In this document: positions 41,101 to 49,392 of the stretch, piece by piece
How positions within the stretch are numbered: the stretch's first letter is position 1
Layout: each line of letters opens with the position of its first letter
Source: Symsagittifera roscoffensis
Lineage: Eukaryota; Xenacoelomorpha; Acoela; Convolutidae
Assembly (NCBI RefSeq): GCF_963678635.1
Contig: NC_087067.1
Span: forward strand, 8,663,716 to 8,727,715
Direction: 5' to 3'
Length of the DNA stretch: 64,000 bases
Made by a program: the position numbers and the translations under genes
Notes under the pieces: model-generated
The model's input: only the letters and a program-made list of their open reading frames with translations
Databases searched by the model: none
What the model was told of the DNA's origin: nothing

Positions 41101-44100
41101 ATGGCGGATTCTAATGGCAGCCCCCAATCGGGAGTTGGAGCCATCGAACCTGAGGCTTCGCAAGTCAGAATTGGCGGCGGCATGGGCGGACATATCTCAT
41201 GCACTAAGGGGCTTTTATGGACTAGCCGACATCCTGATCGTATTAGACGAGGTGCTCTTGCTAGAGATATCGAACTTTGCCAGGCAACTCAAGCTCAGCC
41301 CAGTCATCGGGGACGATCACCCGGCGATAAGCAAATTAACGGCCAGCTTGTGGTTTCGGAGTATGGATGTGAAGATCACAAACTCCACCAGCAGGTCTAG
41401 AGGTCCCAGTAACGAGAGAAGAAATGTGGCCGAGACGGAAAAGCAATTAGGATCGATGAAATATCGTTTGACTCAAGAGAATGGCTGGTGGCCATTTTTG
41501 ACACCAAGGCTGGAGAACGCCACGAATAAGACAAGGGAGGAAGCACCACTCCTCGTGAAACAAGTCTGGAGTTTTCTAGAGAAGCAACTGGAGCTGGCCG
41601 AAGTAAGAGACATGACGGTGGCTAGATTTGTCTCGGCCGCCAATGAAGTGACGATTGGAGGGTTCTGGAGAGAGTACGCCAAAGGCGAATTGAAGACTCG
41701 GAGGGATTACGAGATTCTCAAGTTCTTGAGTCCTTGCTGGGAGAAGGAATTCTTGGCAGGAATATTCGGTACCACGGCGACTATCTTTGGAGCCTTCGTG
41801 CAGGAGATACTGGGCTTGCCCATCAGCCTGCTCTTGGCCCTGTATTTGGTCTACCCCAGATACTTGTTCAACATGGGCCCAGCATACATGTTTAGTCGGG
41901 GAGTGGAGACACTTCGAGTTGATGGGTACCTGGCACTAGTGCTCTTGACCCATGGGGAATTGGTGTCGTTTCATCGATTAATGGAATATGGAGAGCCTCT
42001 GTCTATGGGGAGAGTCCACACGAGCATTGAAACCAGCTCCTACAAGTGTGCCGCAGGGTTGAAGACGTTGCTAGTGCAATACCTCATGATGCAAAATCGG
42101 CACATGACGGGTGAAGATGAGAATCCAACTTCGAGAGAAGAATGGAAGAAGACGAACAGAGGGATGCCTCTGCTGACGGACCTATGCCTGGCAATGAGGT
42201 CGGACCCAATGGGGATAATCCGGGGCCTAGAGGAGGTGGTGACCTGCATTTATGGTCCAGCAGTGACGTACGCGTTCCCAGACCCCCTGGTGACAACGTA
42301 TCGTCACTCTGTAACGCACTTGAGCCTTATCAGTATACTGGATGGGACGGCGTTAAATTGGTGTCAGCAGGAAGTGCTCAGAGGGCGAATGAGCAACACG
42401 GTACTCTTTGGAAAGGTGAAAGATGCCGAACTAATAGTGTACAACTTCAGGGGGCAAATGCAATGTAGAATGGGAGGCAAGCGAGAGGGTCCCATCGAAA
42501 TGTATCCCAAATTCTGGAACTTGAACCCATTGACGGCGGACGGACGAGAGATCTTGAGAATTCCTGCCTGGAAGGAGTGCTTCGCACTGGTGAAGAGGGA
42601 GCTGGAGACCATAATGGAGAAAGAAATCCTCCCAGCCACCATGCCTGAGTTCCCAATAGTCAGGAGGATGACCTTGGGAATGAATAGTCCCTTGGTAGTT
42701 CCCTCCATAATGGCGAGGATGACGACGGAGGAAATGCAGAAGGATTTCACTGATGGCTGGGACCCCCTGTTCATTGGCTACACGGCGGCGGTCTACTTCC
42801 ATACCAGCGAGATGAAGGTAAATTCGTGGACGACGCAAGCGAAAAAGAGTAGAGGTTCGCAGCCCCCAGGGTATGAGGTGCGGAAGGTCTTGAGAACTCT
42901 AGAGAAGGAGGGACTTGAGAGCATGTTGCCCATATGGGATGATGGCAGGATGATCGTGATGGAGGGGCACGTCGCACAGGTGGACGACATGAAATTTGCC
43001 ACGAGAAAATATAAGGCGCCCTATGGCTTGGAACAGGTGGAAATAAGACAGGAAGGAACAGAACTAGATGCAGCAGGTCAACTGCATGTAGCACTGACGC
43101 AATACAAAAAGCTGGATCCCACGACACCATCACCACTGTCCGTGGACACACCTGGAGACAAGAGGAGCGGACCCGTCGAGGACCGATTTAAGAAAATTCT
43201 CGAGAGAAGGAGACATGAGTCAGAAGAGGAGAGTATGGATGAAACTCTCAGTGAAGCCGGTGAAGACATGGAAGTGGGGAATACGCCTGAACCAGGGCCA
43301 TCAGGGGAGGAGCTCACCACTCAAGAGCTGTTGAAAGACTTGAGCGAGGAGAATTGGGCAGATACTGCCACACCACCCCTGATTCCGTCTCCCCGGAAGG
43401 ATCTGGAATTGCCATTGGCAAGTGAGACCTTCAATATGGGGATGATACTCTTGAGCTCGGAGGAAAGGGAAAAGAACACTTTCGAAGGGAACAGGGACAT
43501 ATTCCTGGGATCACTGAAGGACGATGCTTGGCAGGAGTTCTTGGAAGAATTCAATCAAGAAGTGGGCAGCGAGACGACGCTGGACAAATTCAAGGAGGAA
43601 CTGTGGGACACAGTCGTAAGATTTGGAGAACCGCTTCTGATAGGAACGGGCCTGGATGAGAAGGCGAGAAAAGAGCTACTGAGCAAGCTGGTAGAGCTGA
43701 GGAATTCACGATCTAAGACTAGAGAAGAAAAATGTGAGGACAGCTCTACTCGGAGACAAAAAACTGTAGATAAAATGGTTGATAAGGTTGGGACTAGTAA
43801 TATGATTAAAAGTACTAATATCCTTAAGGCTCGAGCAGGGGGGAGGCAAGAGTTGGAAGGAGTGGATGGAGAGGTCGAATCAGTGATGGTAGCCACAACA
43901 CCCTCAAGTAGAGATGTGAAGACTCGCAAGAGGAAGAGAGAAGTGGAAGGATTGGGTAGTCCTTCAGTGGATGCTGTTTCGGAAGGAAACTTGAGAGAGA
44001 CGGCGCCAATGGTTTTGGCTAGATGCAAGACGGCGGCCTACAAGAGCAGCTCGGAGCTCAGAAGACCACTTGAAGTAGAGAGGGAAATAGAGGTTTCCAC

Positions 44101-47044
44101 CAGTTCGACATCGGAGGAAGACTTCAAGCCTCAAAAGATAAACGTGAAGAGAGGTTCAACGAACGGACAGACATGGGAAGTAGATGTCGGCAAAGAATGG
44201 ATCTCGAAGGCACACCAGGCCACGGGCAAGCGAGTGACAAGTGATCCATTGGAAAGGAACAAGACGAGGAACACCTCCCGGACGTGGTGGGTGGCTCTTG
44301 AAACATTGAAAGAAATGGAGGACTGCTGGAAGAAGTTGGACAGTGGAGTAGCTCGCAAGCGACGTAATTGGGCCACCCAGCAAAAGGCCGAGGTTAATAG
44401 AATAGAAATGGCAAATCATCTGAAGAGGTCCTGGCAGAGTTTGTTGAAGGATCATTTTGAAGAAGCAATGAGGACACCCTCATCAGCACCACCATTAATG
44501 GCGAATCCCTTCGTTAGAACTGCAGGACAATTAATGTTCACCTGGAGTCTGGTGGGGATAGAGTTGGAAACACTGACCTCGTATGACAGGCTGAAGTTGG
44601 GAAGCAAGAAGCTAGAGATGTATCAGGCACTGATGCAACACGTAGCCAGGGACAACTCAGGCTTGAGCCTGGCCAGAAGAAAGGATGCCACGTGTTTCTT
44701 GAGATGGATAATGTCGATGATGTCTGATAGCACCATCCTGGCATGCCAACAGAGAGCAAGCGCAAGCAAAAACATGGAAAAAAGAGTCTCAACGGTCATC
44801 TTGAACGTGTATCAGAGCACAGGAATAGAAAAGGAAGAGGGTTCCAGACTATCCCTAGAGAACCATAGGAAGCTAGACGAGGTACGGAGGTTTTATAATA
44901 AGAAGTTCGAAGAAGAACATGATGTTCACCGTAACCTGGCCTCGTCAGAGCAGTACTCGAGAATCAGCGAGAAGGGGGAATACCAATATGTGTCTGGAGT
45001 GATGGGAATGGCCTACAACCCCTTCTTAGACTCGGAAGCTGGAGGCGCCCACAGGAACCATGAGGTAGCGGAGCTACTGAAGTTTTGGACAGAAAGAATA
45101 ATGGAAATAGACGCGGTGGAAAAAGAGGGGCCGAGCCTGGGCCTGATTCTTGAGAAAACACCAGAGGTGGTGAGCATACCACGTTCAGACAAGAGAGTTG
45201 AAGTGAACATGGGCGATGGAAATGGCTTGTTAACCACGAACTTGGGAGTGGTATGGAAACTATTAAGACCCTCCTGGTGTCCACATCCCCACGCGAGTCT
45301 GATCGAGGAAACCACCGAGCGAGTGAGGTTAGCACCAACGGAAGATGAAGATCTGGCAAAGTTGAGTGTGCTGCATAAGCTAATTTCACCTCAGATGCAA
45401 GAGCCAGGCGAAAAGACTAGTAATCCCGGGTCAGCAAAGAAATTGGAGCCGGGTAGCTGTCTGGATTCGACGTGTGGAAACGGAGAGCACACCTGCGATG
45501 GACGGTCATGCGTCAGAATACTGTCATTTCAAAAAGAAGACCTGGTCACTTGGTTCGAAGACATAACAGAAAGGGAGAAAAGTGAAGTGCAAATAGTAGC
45601 GGAGTGTTACGCGAGAACCACGGTGAATATAGCGACAGCTCTCGGATTCTTCTCGAGAATGTGTAGTCTGCAGTCACTGGAAAGACTAGAATCTGAACAT
45701 CATTTAGTGACGGCGTTGAGCGTAGAATCATGGCCCGGGGTGTTGCAGGTGACTCAAAAACACATCCGGAGCTGGAAGGTTGGTCTTGAGGCGGAAATGG
45801 GATTTCCCATGAGCGAAGCTTATGGCTTGCCATTGAACGCGAAATCGCTGATAGGGTCAATGATGGCCAACTTGTGCGGAAGTCACTACCCACTGCACAT
45901 GGTGATGGTGGAAGCATCCAGCCAGAGAGTACTGGTGGACAAGGCCTTCTCAGTGCCCAAGTGCGTGAGGTTGGCTCGGATATCGCATCACTCGCACAAG
46001 TTGTTGAGAAAAATCAGAGGGACAGTACCAAAAGAATTGAGAGATGACTTGAGTGAACTCTGGGGAGAAGAACTTTTGAAGTTGGAGAGAGAGAACACAA
46101 GCGATCACGAGAGACAAAACGTGATCGGAAAACCTGTGGGAAGTGCTCCAAACCTGGAAGATAACGACACGATGCATGAGAAAATGATGGAGCTTGAGCC
46201 TCTCTTGGAAGCCTCGGGGGAGCGTAACCTCAGGAGCATTGAAATCACCCATGGAGAATGCCCATGCCACTGTTTAGCGCAAACGGTGTGGTATCCAGAT
46301 CACAAGAACCTTTGCCTGGTGTGGGATATGGAAGAAATCCGGTCGATCGGACTACCGGATCACCGACAGAAGGTGACGATCTTGGTAGTGAGTACGATCT
46401 TGGCTCTGAGATGGATAGAAGAGAATATAACGAAGTATCGGGAAGCGGGGACGCCAACGGCAGAGTCAATATACGCGATAGACTACAGTAGGAGACTCGA
46501 GTTGTTTGAGACTGCGTGCAAGGTATTCGCCATACCAACGGAAGTCAGACATGTCTGGAGCCGTTTGAGGTACTTCCCATGGTATCGGGCGACGCTGACG
46601 TCCTGGTTGTACATGACAACGAAAGATCACATGAGAAAACATCAAAAGGAGTATCGACAGTTCCAGGCCGAGATTGGGCCGGAAGCTTTCAAGAGACCCC
46701 TGTTAACCCATCGTAATGCAATCACGACAGGATGGAAGAGAGTGGGTAAGATGTCTAGAGACAATACCAAGGCGAGGGAATCGATACTAGAGGAGGACCT
46801 GGCGAAGAACGTGAGCTTGAGCCTGCACAACTCCTTTTGTTTGAACCGGGAGTCTAGGGTGAAGGCACTACCCAACCAAGCAAAGAGGTTGCAAGAGCAA
46901 AGAGAATGGATGCGATCCTACGAACAGCTGAAGGCTTGGGAGGAGATTGTGATTAGCTCCGATGATGAAGAGGAACTGTTGAAACAGATCACAGGGTCAA
47001 ATATATCTGGGTCGGGTACCTCGAGGGTGAAGAACACGAGGTGA
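38180..47044 (+). CDS. Giant gypsy ORF (2954 codons) with SGNH hydrolase domains
   Basis: An uninterrupted frame from ATG 38180 to TGA 47042-47044. Layout: N-terminal unknown (1-140); coiled coil of D/E-R-D-Q-A type repeats (145-232); linker. An SGNH/GDSL-hydrolase domain (about 405-580) has G415-D-S-L (nucleophile S417), G464-T-N-D and D560-G-I-H563, that is blocks I, III and V in order. A second related but altered domain (about 835-1055) has G841-S-D-F, G891-M-N-D and D1045-D-H. A hydrophobic stretch lies at 1190-1230. A long unrecognised region has acidic linkers near 1650-2050. Cys/His clusters lie at C2427-C2444 and H2691-C2712. A SUMO-interaction-like I2923-V-I followed by S-S-D-D-E-E-E is near the end. 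SGNH esterases occur in ORF1 of CR1-type LINEs, but I know of no element with this arrangement. Its position after integrase is that of env, yet no signal peptide or glycoprotein organisation is seen. Confidence 0.9.
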   Translation: MADRLWKSVPATLKKPTLDELYRRLRDLDYTQIDERMAVMLNAILQLEDQGECRESATEAVLMIGYTTEGISNQEQTRWLSWNVDGGVRGFDLARNPGLNNNTEYGAGEFPLPTRPTVRSTSQSSSRMPSMSRMQQTTEAYPDLGVLKKELEKTQKERNKANLDRDQAKLDREKVQLERDQAVNERDQALRLLEIQKAEHQQELRVRENAANRDQLRSELDRIEQRQRELDAQKGARPKERVVTSSRPESRMEVDEAPRARARFNLDREAREHMSEGLEVWIPNDATSSLRSLETQPIRPLMDVELPGYTPTSTSSDSQVSGGSSRLRELGERLRQKSRESSARPELPPTWREQPVRSVVILSYKKNTEGRYHRHNRLDWSTEQKARRDCFHDAAWVQYLAPPRVPEGAVHLIVGDSLVRVLTRIRSHWQTGILSFAGAATPQMLATLDMLGMTKVYTVTLMVGTNDVSRGEARKITRLHDKVSCLLEELRIQMDPILLTICTVPYNMMFDQHALEMNEKVRNLNKVIRDIHRKSVLPVRLLDVAERMEKEGFPEDTSSDGIHFDRPRGAEWLNDVFQEHINALEADLLETAQFTLGPPPNPPFLASRALSGRLGPRVDTRDSSRSSQTRLQSATPMESEEVTSSTPPSSAISSVVVAESKRENKSMETARLRYPEKVKELDLESLECRQELAETLGIERVSHEDLNRHHCVDWLKAHEAHFSRAKLMETTDLTGIPTKAIMGPINYRPLKLLGSPGLIAEPPKHRTSIARIRLATPAQLKVVDKLLNPGGTGLPDAAYEGSKWAEDPRYGKPCGSTQLAKTLAVYDRADPAAARVVIVAGSDFEGTSPKLFWPETLIYSLPGAELNQMLTLVVAKKSEMPCEPELLLFAGMNDHLHAMGLLEQLKGDEIPTSRKIWEAIQALFAAMNEVQENVVSRFGSKTKVVFTTSPGYANMPPALQFVYAVLILIAEGNEWRILMAAPNRELEPSNLRLRKSELAAAWADISHALRGFYGLADILIVLDEVLLLEISNFARQLKLSPVIGDDHPAISKLTASLWFRSMDVKITNSTSRSRGPSNERRNVAETEKQLGSMKYRLTQENGWWPFLTPRLENATNKTREEAPLLVKQVWSFLEKQLELAEVRDMTVARFVSAANEVTIGGFWREYAKGELKTRRDYEILKFLSPCWEKEFLAGIFGTTATIFGAFVQEILGLPISLLLALYLVYPRYLFNMGPAYMFSRGVETLRVDGYLALVLLTHGELVSFHRLMEYGEPLSMGRVHTSIETSSYKCAAGLKTLLVQYLMMQNRHMTGEDENPTSREEWKKTNRGMPLLTDLCLAMRSDPMGIIRGLEEVVTCIYGPAVTYAFPDPLVTTYRHSVTHLSLISILDGTALNWCQQEVLRGRMSNTVLFGKVKDAELIVYNFRGQMQCRMGGKREGPIEMYPKFWNLNPLTADGREILRIPAWKECFALVKRELETIMEKEILPATMPEFPIVRRMTLGMNSPLVVPSIMARMTTEEMQKDFTDGWDPLFIGYTAAVYFHTSEMKVNSWTTQAKKSRGSQPPGYEVRKVLRTLEKEGLESMLPIWDDGRMIVMEGHVAQVDDMKFATRKYKAPYGLEQVEIRQEGTELDAAGQLHVALTQYKKLDPTTPSPLSVDTPGDKRSGPVEDRFKKILERRRHESEEESMDETLSEAGEDMEVGNTPEPGPSGEELTTQELLKDLSEENWADTATPPLIPSPRKDLELPLASETFNMGMILLSSEEREKNTFEGNRDIFLGSLKDDAWQEFLEEFNQEVGSETTLDKFKEELWDTVVRFGEPLLIGTGLDEKARKELLSKLVELRNSRSKTREEKCEDSSTRRQKTVDKMVDKVGTSNMIKSTNILKARAGGRQELEGVDGEVESVMVATTPSSRDVKTRKRKREVEGLGSPSVDAVSEGNLRETAPMVLARCKTAAYKSSSELRRPLEVEREIEVSTSSTSEEDFKPQKINVKRGSTNGQTWEVDVGKEWISKAHQATGKRVTSDPLERNKTRNTSRTWWVALETLKEMEDCWKKLDSGVARKRRNWATQQKAEVNRIEMANHLKRSWQSLLKDHFEEAMRTPSSAPPLMANPFVRTAGQLMFTWSLVGIELETLTSYDRLKLGSKKLEMYQALMQHVARDNSGLSLARRKDATCFLRWIMSMMSDSTILACQQRASASKNMEKRVSTVILNVYQSTGIEKEEGSRLSLENHRKLDEVRRFYNKKFEEEHDVHRNLASSEQYSRISEKGEYQYVSGVMGMAYNPFLDSEAGGAHRNHEVAELLKFWTERIMEIDAVEKEGPSLGLILEKTPEVVSIPRSDKRVEVNMGDGNGLLTTNLGVVWKLLRPSWCPHPHASLIEETTERVRLAPTEDEDLAKLSVLHKLISPQMQEPGEKTSNPGSAKKLEPGSCLDSTCGNGEHTCDGRSCVRILSFQKEDLVTWFEDITEREKSEVQIVAECYARTTVNIATALGFFSRMCSLQSLERLESEHHLVTALSVESWPGVLQVTQKHIRSWKVGLEAEMGFPMSEAYGLPLNAKSLIGSMMANLCGSHYPLHMVMVEASSQRVLVDKAFSVPKCVRLARISHHSHKLLRKIRGTVPKELRDDLSELWGEELLKLERENTSDHERQNVIGKPVGSAPNLEDNDTMHEKMMELEPLLEASGERNLRSIEITHGECPCHCLAQTVWYPDHKNLCLVWDMEEIRSIGLPDHRQKVTILVVSTILALRWIEENITKYREAGTPTAESIYAIDYSRRLELFETACKVFAIPTEVRHVWSRLRYFPWYRATLTSWLYMTTKDHMRKHQKEYRQFQAEIGPEAFKRPLLTHRNAITTGWKRVGKMSRDNTKARESILEEDLAKNVSLSLHNSFCLNRESRVKALPNQAKRLQEQREWMRSYEQLKAWEEIVISSDDEEELLKQITGSNISGSGTSRVKNTR

Positions 47045-47587
47045 GCCGGTGGCTCAAAAGGAAATTCTAGAGTCTTGAGTCTTGAGAGGGAGGGGGCTCG
47101 AGGGTGAACTTGGATGAACTTCAGGGTGCAGTACCTCCAAGGCGAAGAGTGCGAGATGAGCAGGTGGCTCGAATGGATCTTGAGTCTTGAGAGGGAAAGG
47201 GGGCTTGAGCGTGGATCCGGGTGAAACTTGGATTCACGAAAAAGAAGTTTTAACAAAGCAAATATTGTTATTAATATACTATATTTATTATATAAATCAA
47301 AATGCTGCATGACAATTTCCTGATTGAATAGGACAAAAGAAATTTTAAATGATTGGCTTGGAAAGCAAGAATTCAAGGGTGCAGGTGTGTGCAGATTTTG
47401 ATTGCTGTTTAGCGATAGTGTGAAAATTTTACATGGCTGTGAATTTTGGGGTGTAGATAAGCTTAAGTCGGCTGCAAACTTCTGTAAATGACCACTGGCA
47501 CTGTATCTTGAGTAACACTCGGTTTTCTGGGACTCACTGGCAGAAGACAGCACGCGATGAGGACATCGATCTCGAGTCCGGGGAGTA
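47045..47587 (+). repeat. Gypsy 3' untranslated region with ~115-bp imperfect tandem repeat
   Basis: Starting around the stop codon, GGTGGCTC (47048 and 47163), TCTTGAGTCTTGAGAGGGA and nearby words recur about 115 bases apart. The remainder is AT-rich. The bases just before the 3' LTR (CCGGGGAGTA) are only a weak polypurine tract. Confidence 0.6.
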
Positions 47588-48491
47588 TGTGCCAGTCGGT
47601 CATATTCGGAAGTTTGACCTTGAGAGAAGCAAAAAACACTTGATTTTGGAGTGAAATTTAATTTTTAAAAATTTCGAATGGAACCTGTCATGCACGATTT
47701 TCTCGCGATAACTGAAAATCAGAAAAGAGAAGTCAGAACAATCGAGTAACAATCGCGGGAAAGTTGCTAAATAAAACGGTGGGAAATTGCTATTCGCAAT
47801 TTCTGTCACAATAGAACAAGAGTAGAGCTGTCCCATCTAAAACAGAGACGAGAGCATTCCCACGAACTGGATTGTTGTGATTGGAGTACTATTATTAACT
47901 GGACCAGAGTGAACCTTCGGTGGAAAGGTGGACAGCTAGAGTGTCCCAATGGTTCACGAGAACTTACAGTCTAGAGAAAAAACTTGTTCTTATTATTAAA
48001 ACTGACTAACATTAAACTCATTTTAGTTACTTTATTAATTCTTGAGTTACTTACCGACTTATTTACTTCCTGGTTCTTGAGCGTGCTACAATGTGAGTAC
48101 TTAATTTAAATTCCTAGAGTGTGTTTTATAATTGTTATGTTGAGGTAAGGCGAGTTTTAGGTTGATCCATCTGAAATGGATCAAAGTTCCACTGTCTAAT
48201 AAAAAGTAACTTAACGGATTGTTCCAACCCGGTTTTTAACGGCGTTCATGTATTTTGGGTATCTAGAGACCTAAGTATGGGGACGTTTCTAATTCTAGAG
48301 TGGGGGGATATTTTAGTAGTAGCCTTTAAGCTGTAACGGCTCGTAGTCTCATGTCACAAACGAACCGAACTGGCTCCGACCGTTCTTGAGGTAGAAAAAC
48401 ACAAGAGATGGTGTCCCTGACCCTTGAGCCAGTGGTTATAGGGCCTATTTTTCTTAAGCCTCATGTGTGACTGCAGTAGACGAATGTTACA
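47588..48491 (+). repeat. Gypsy 3' LTR
   Basis: 904 bp, matching the 5' LTR with one substitution noticed. It ends at TTACA and is followed by the GTT target duplication. Confidence 0.93.
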
Positions 48492-48514
48492 GTTGTTCAT
48501 ACCAACCTGTGAAA
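48492..48514 (+). repeat. Copia 3' LTR, last part
   Basis: GTT (target duplication) then GTTCATACCAACCTGTGAAA, matching the end of the copia 5' LTR (22005-22025) apart from the 13-base gap. Confidence 0.8.
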
Positions 48515-48745
48515 AGGACAACATCTAAAGCTGTGTGGTAATGATTGCACGAGCGCGGGAATGCAATATGGTTATAGACAAAACTAACACCAACGTCAAG
48601 TTAATTTTGGTTCTTATAACCTTACCGCTACTGAAGTTTACGGTACACTTTTCATCAAGGCTAATGGACTCCAAATCATGACCAAAAACCGTACCCGATG
48701 CTTACAAATATCACTAAAGCTTGAAAACTCCAAAATACAGCAGTT
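48515..48745 (+). pseudogene. Penelope-like element, GIY-YIG C-terminal part (right segment)
   Basis: Reads G-Q-H-L-K-L-C-G-N-D-C-T-S-A-G, then I-D-K-T-N-T-N-V-K-L and, in another frame, Q-I-M-T-K-N-R-T-R-C-L-Q-I-S-L-K-L. This is the order expected for the second half of a Penelope GIY-YIG endonuclease, ending in the N-T-R-D-E-Y-R-S-R-E-L-T-L-K-like block. It therefore continues the domain cut at 21784, almost 27 kb upstream. Decayed by frameshifts. Confidence 0.65.
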
Positions 48746-49147
48746 TCGTTCCTTTATTTTGTGTATATACTGCAGGAGCAGTGCCACGCTCTAAATCAAT
48801 TCAGAAGCTAGCTGAAATAATTAGCGAAGAACAATGAATTATACTGCGGCACAAAATTTTTCTTGAGAACTAAAGTTACCCTCGAGAAAAGAATAAAAAT
48901 GTCGCTAATAGAAGTGGCCATTTGATACTAAGCTATTTTGTAGAAATTTCATAATATCTGGTTAAATTTTGCTGCATAGCATTATATCTTTGAATCTGAA
49001 TATTAATGGTTAGTGAAGAAAGTTTTGCTAAAAGTAAATTTCAAACGTTTTCGCAACTATGTGCATCGTCAGGATTTTTACAATAAACTTGTAATCTAAA
49101 TGACGATAAAACATTAATGGTTAGTGTTTGACGATTGTCAAGCGACC
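48746..49147. other. AT-rich spacer before the tandem duplication
   Basis: No gene or repeat recognised. It ends exactly where similarity between the two duplicated units begins. Confidence 0.5.
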
Positions 49148-49150
49148 ATG

Positions 49151-49215
49151 GTGCTGATGCCTGGGCGTGCGACTCACAATCATGCTGTCTGGGGTTTGAT
49201 TCCGGCAAATAGCAC
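49151..49215 (+). ncRNA. tRNA-like sequence at the duplication boundary
   Basis: GTGCT at the 5' end pairs with AGCAC at the 3' end. B-box-like GGTTTGATTCC lies at 49193-49203, and a run of six T follows directly, as in Pol III transcripts. The anticodon arm is not convincing, so it is a tRNA relic or SINE head rather than a working tRNA. Confidence 0.4.
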
Positions 49216-49350
49216 TTTTTTCAGCTTTATCTATTCCTAAATATACACGAAATATCCGTTTGCTACGCAGTTCAGATCTTAAACAATCTTTCTATTTTTA
49301 TACGACTACTGTTGCAATGAAAATGAAAACAGTGTTTTTTTTTGTTTTCA

Positions 49351-49352
49351 GA
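49351..49352 (+). promoter_or_regulatory. Splice-acceptor-like TTTTCAG upstream of FUT8
   Basis: TTTTTTTTTGTTTTCAG ends 41 bases before the FUT8 ATG. It could end a 5' UTR intron or be a trans-splice site. A minimal upstream frame (ATG TTT TGA) follows it. Confidence 0.4.
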
Positions 49353-49392
49353 CGAAATGTTTTGACCTATTGTATCTTACTTAAAGGTGCTT

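Larger units (their letters stand above)
25705..48491 (+). mobile_element. Full-length giant Ty3/gypsy retrotransposon, 22.8 kb
   Basis: Two 904-bp LTRs (TGTGCC...TTACA) bound a 21-kb interior. In order: a 2.3-kb repetitive leader, gag-protease-RT-RNase H, integrase, a 385-codon macro-like ORF, a 2954-codon SGNH-containing ORF, and a short 3' leader. The pol order RT-RNase H-integrase and the Y-V-D-D box place it in Ty3/gypsy. Flanking GTT repeats (25702-25704, 48492-48494) are the target duplication, confirmed by the empty-site counterpart in the copia 5' LTR. I found one difference between the LTRs (A at 25867, C at 47750), so insertion is recent. The interior is clearly less AT-rich than host DNA. 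One TGA in RNase H argues this copy is not fully autonomous unless read through. Confidence 0.92.
21785..48514 (+). mobile_element. Ty1/copia retrotransposon, internally deleted, hosting two gypsy insertions
   Basis: LTRs start TGTTAAGTTTCGGAGAAA at 21785 and 25497. The 5' LTR is followed by a copia-type half-tRNA primer site, and the 3' LTR is preceded by a polypurine tract. Inside are gag (UBN2-like), a CCHC knuckle, and a protease beginning V-I-D-S-G-A-T. Most of integrase and all of RT and RNase H are missing. Without its insertions the element is only about 3.1 kb. Flanking 5-mers are AGAAC (21780-21784) and AGGAC (48515-48519), a one-mismatch target duplication. It sits inside the GIY-YIG domain of the PLE. 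Confidence 0.85.

Noticed and set aside
38180-47044. Envelope glycoprotein for the ORF following integrase
   Set aside because: No signal peptide, furin-like site or C-terminal anchor pattern. The N-terminus is hydrophilic with a coiled coil, and SGNH motifs are present.
47580-47587. Strong polypurine tract before the gypsy 3' LTR
   Set aside because: Only GGGGAG is purine-rich before TA, too short to call confidently.
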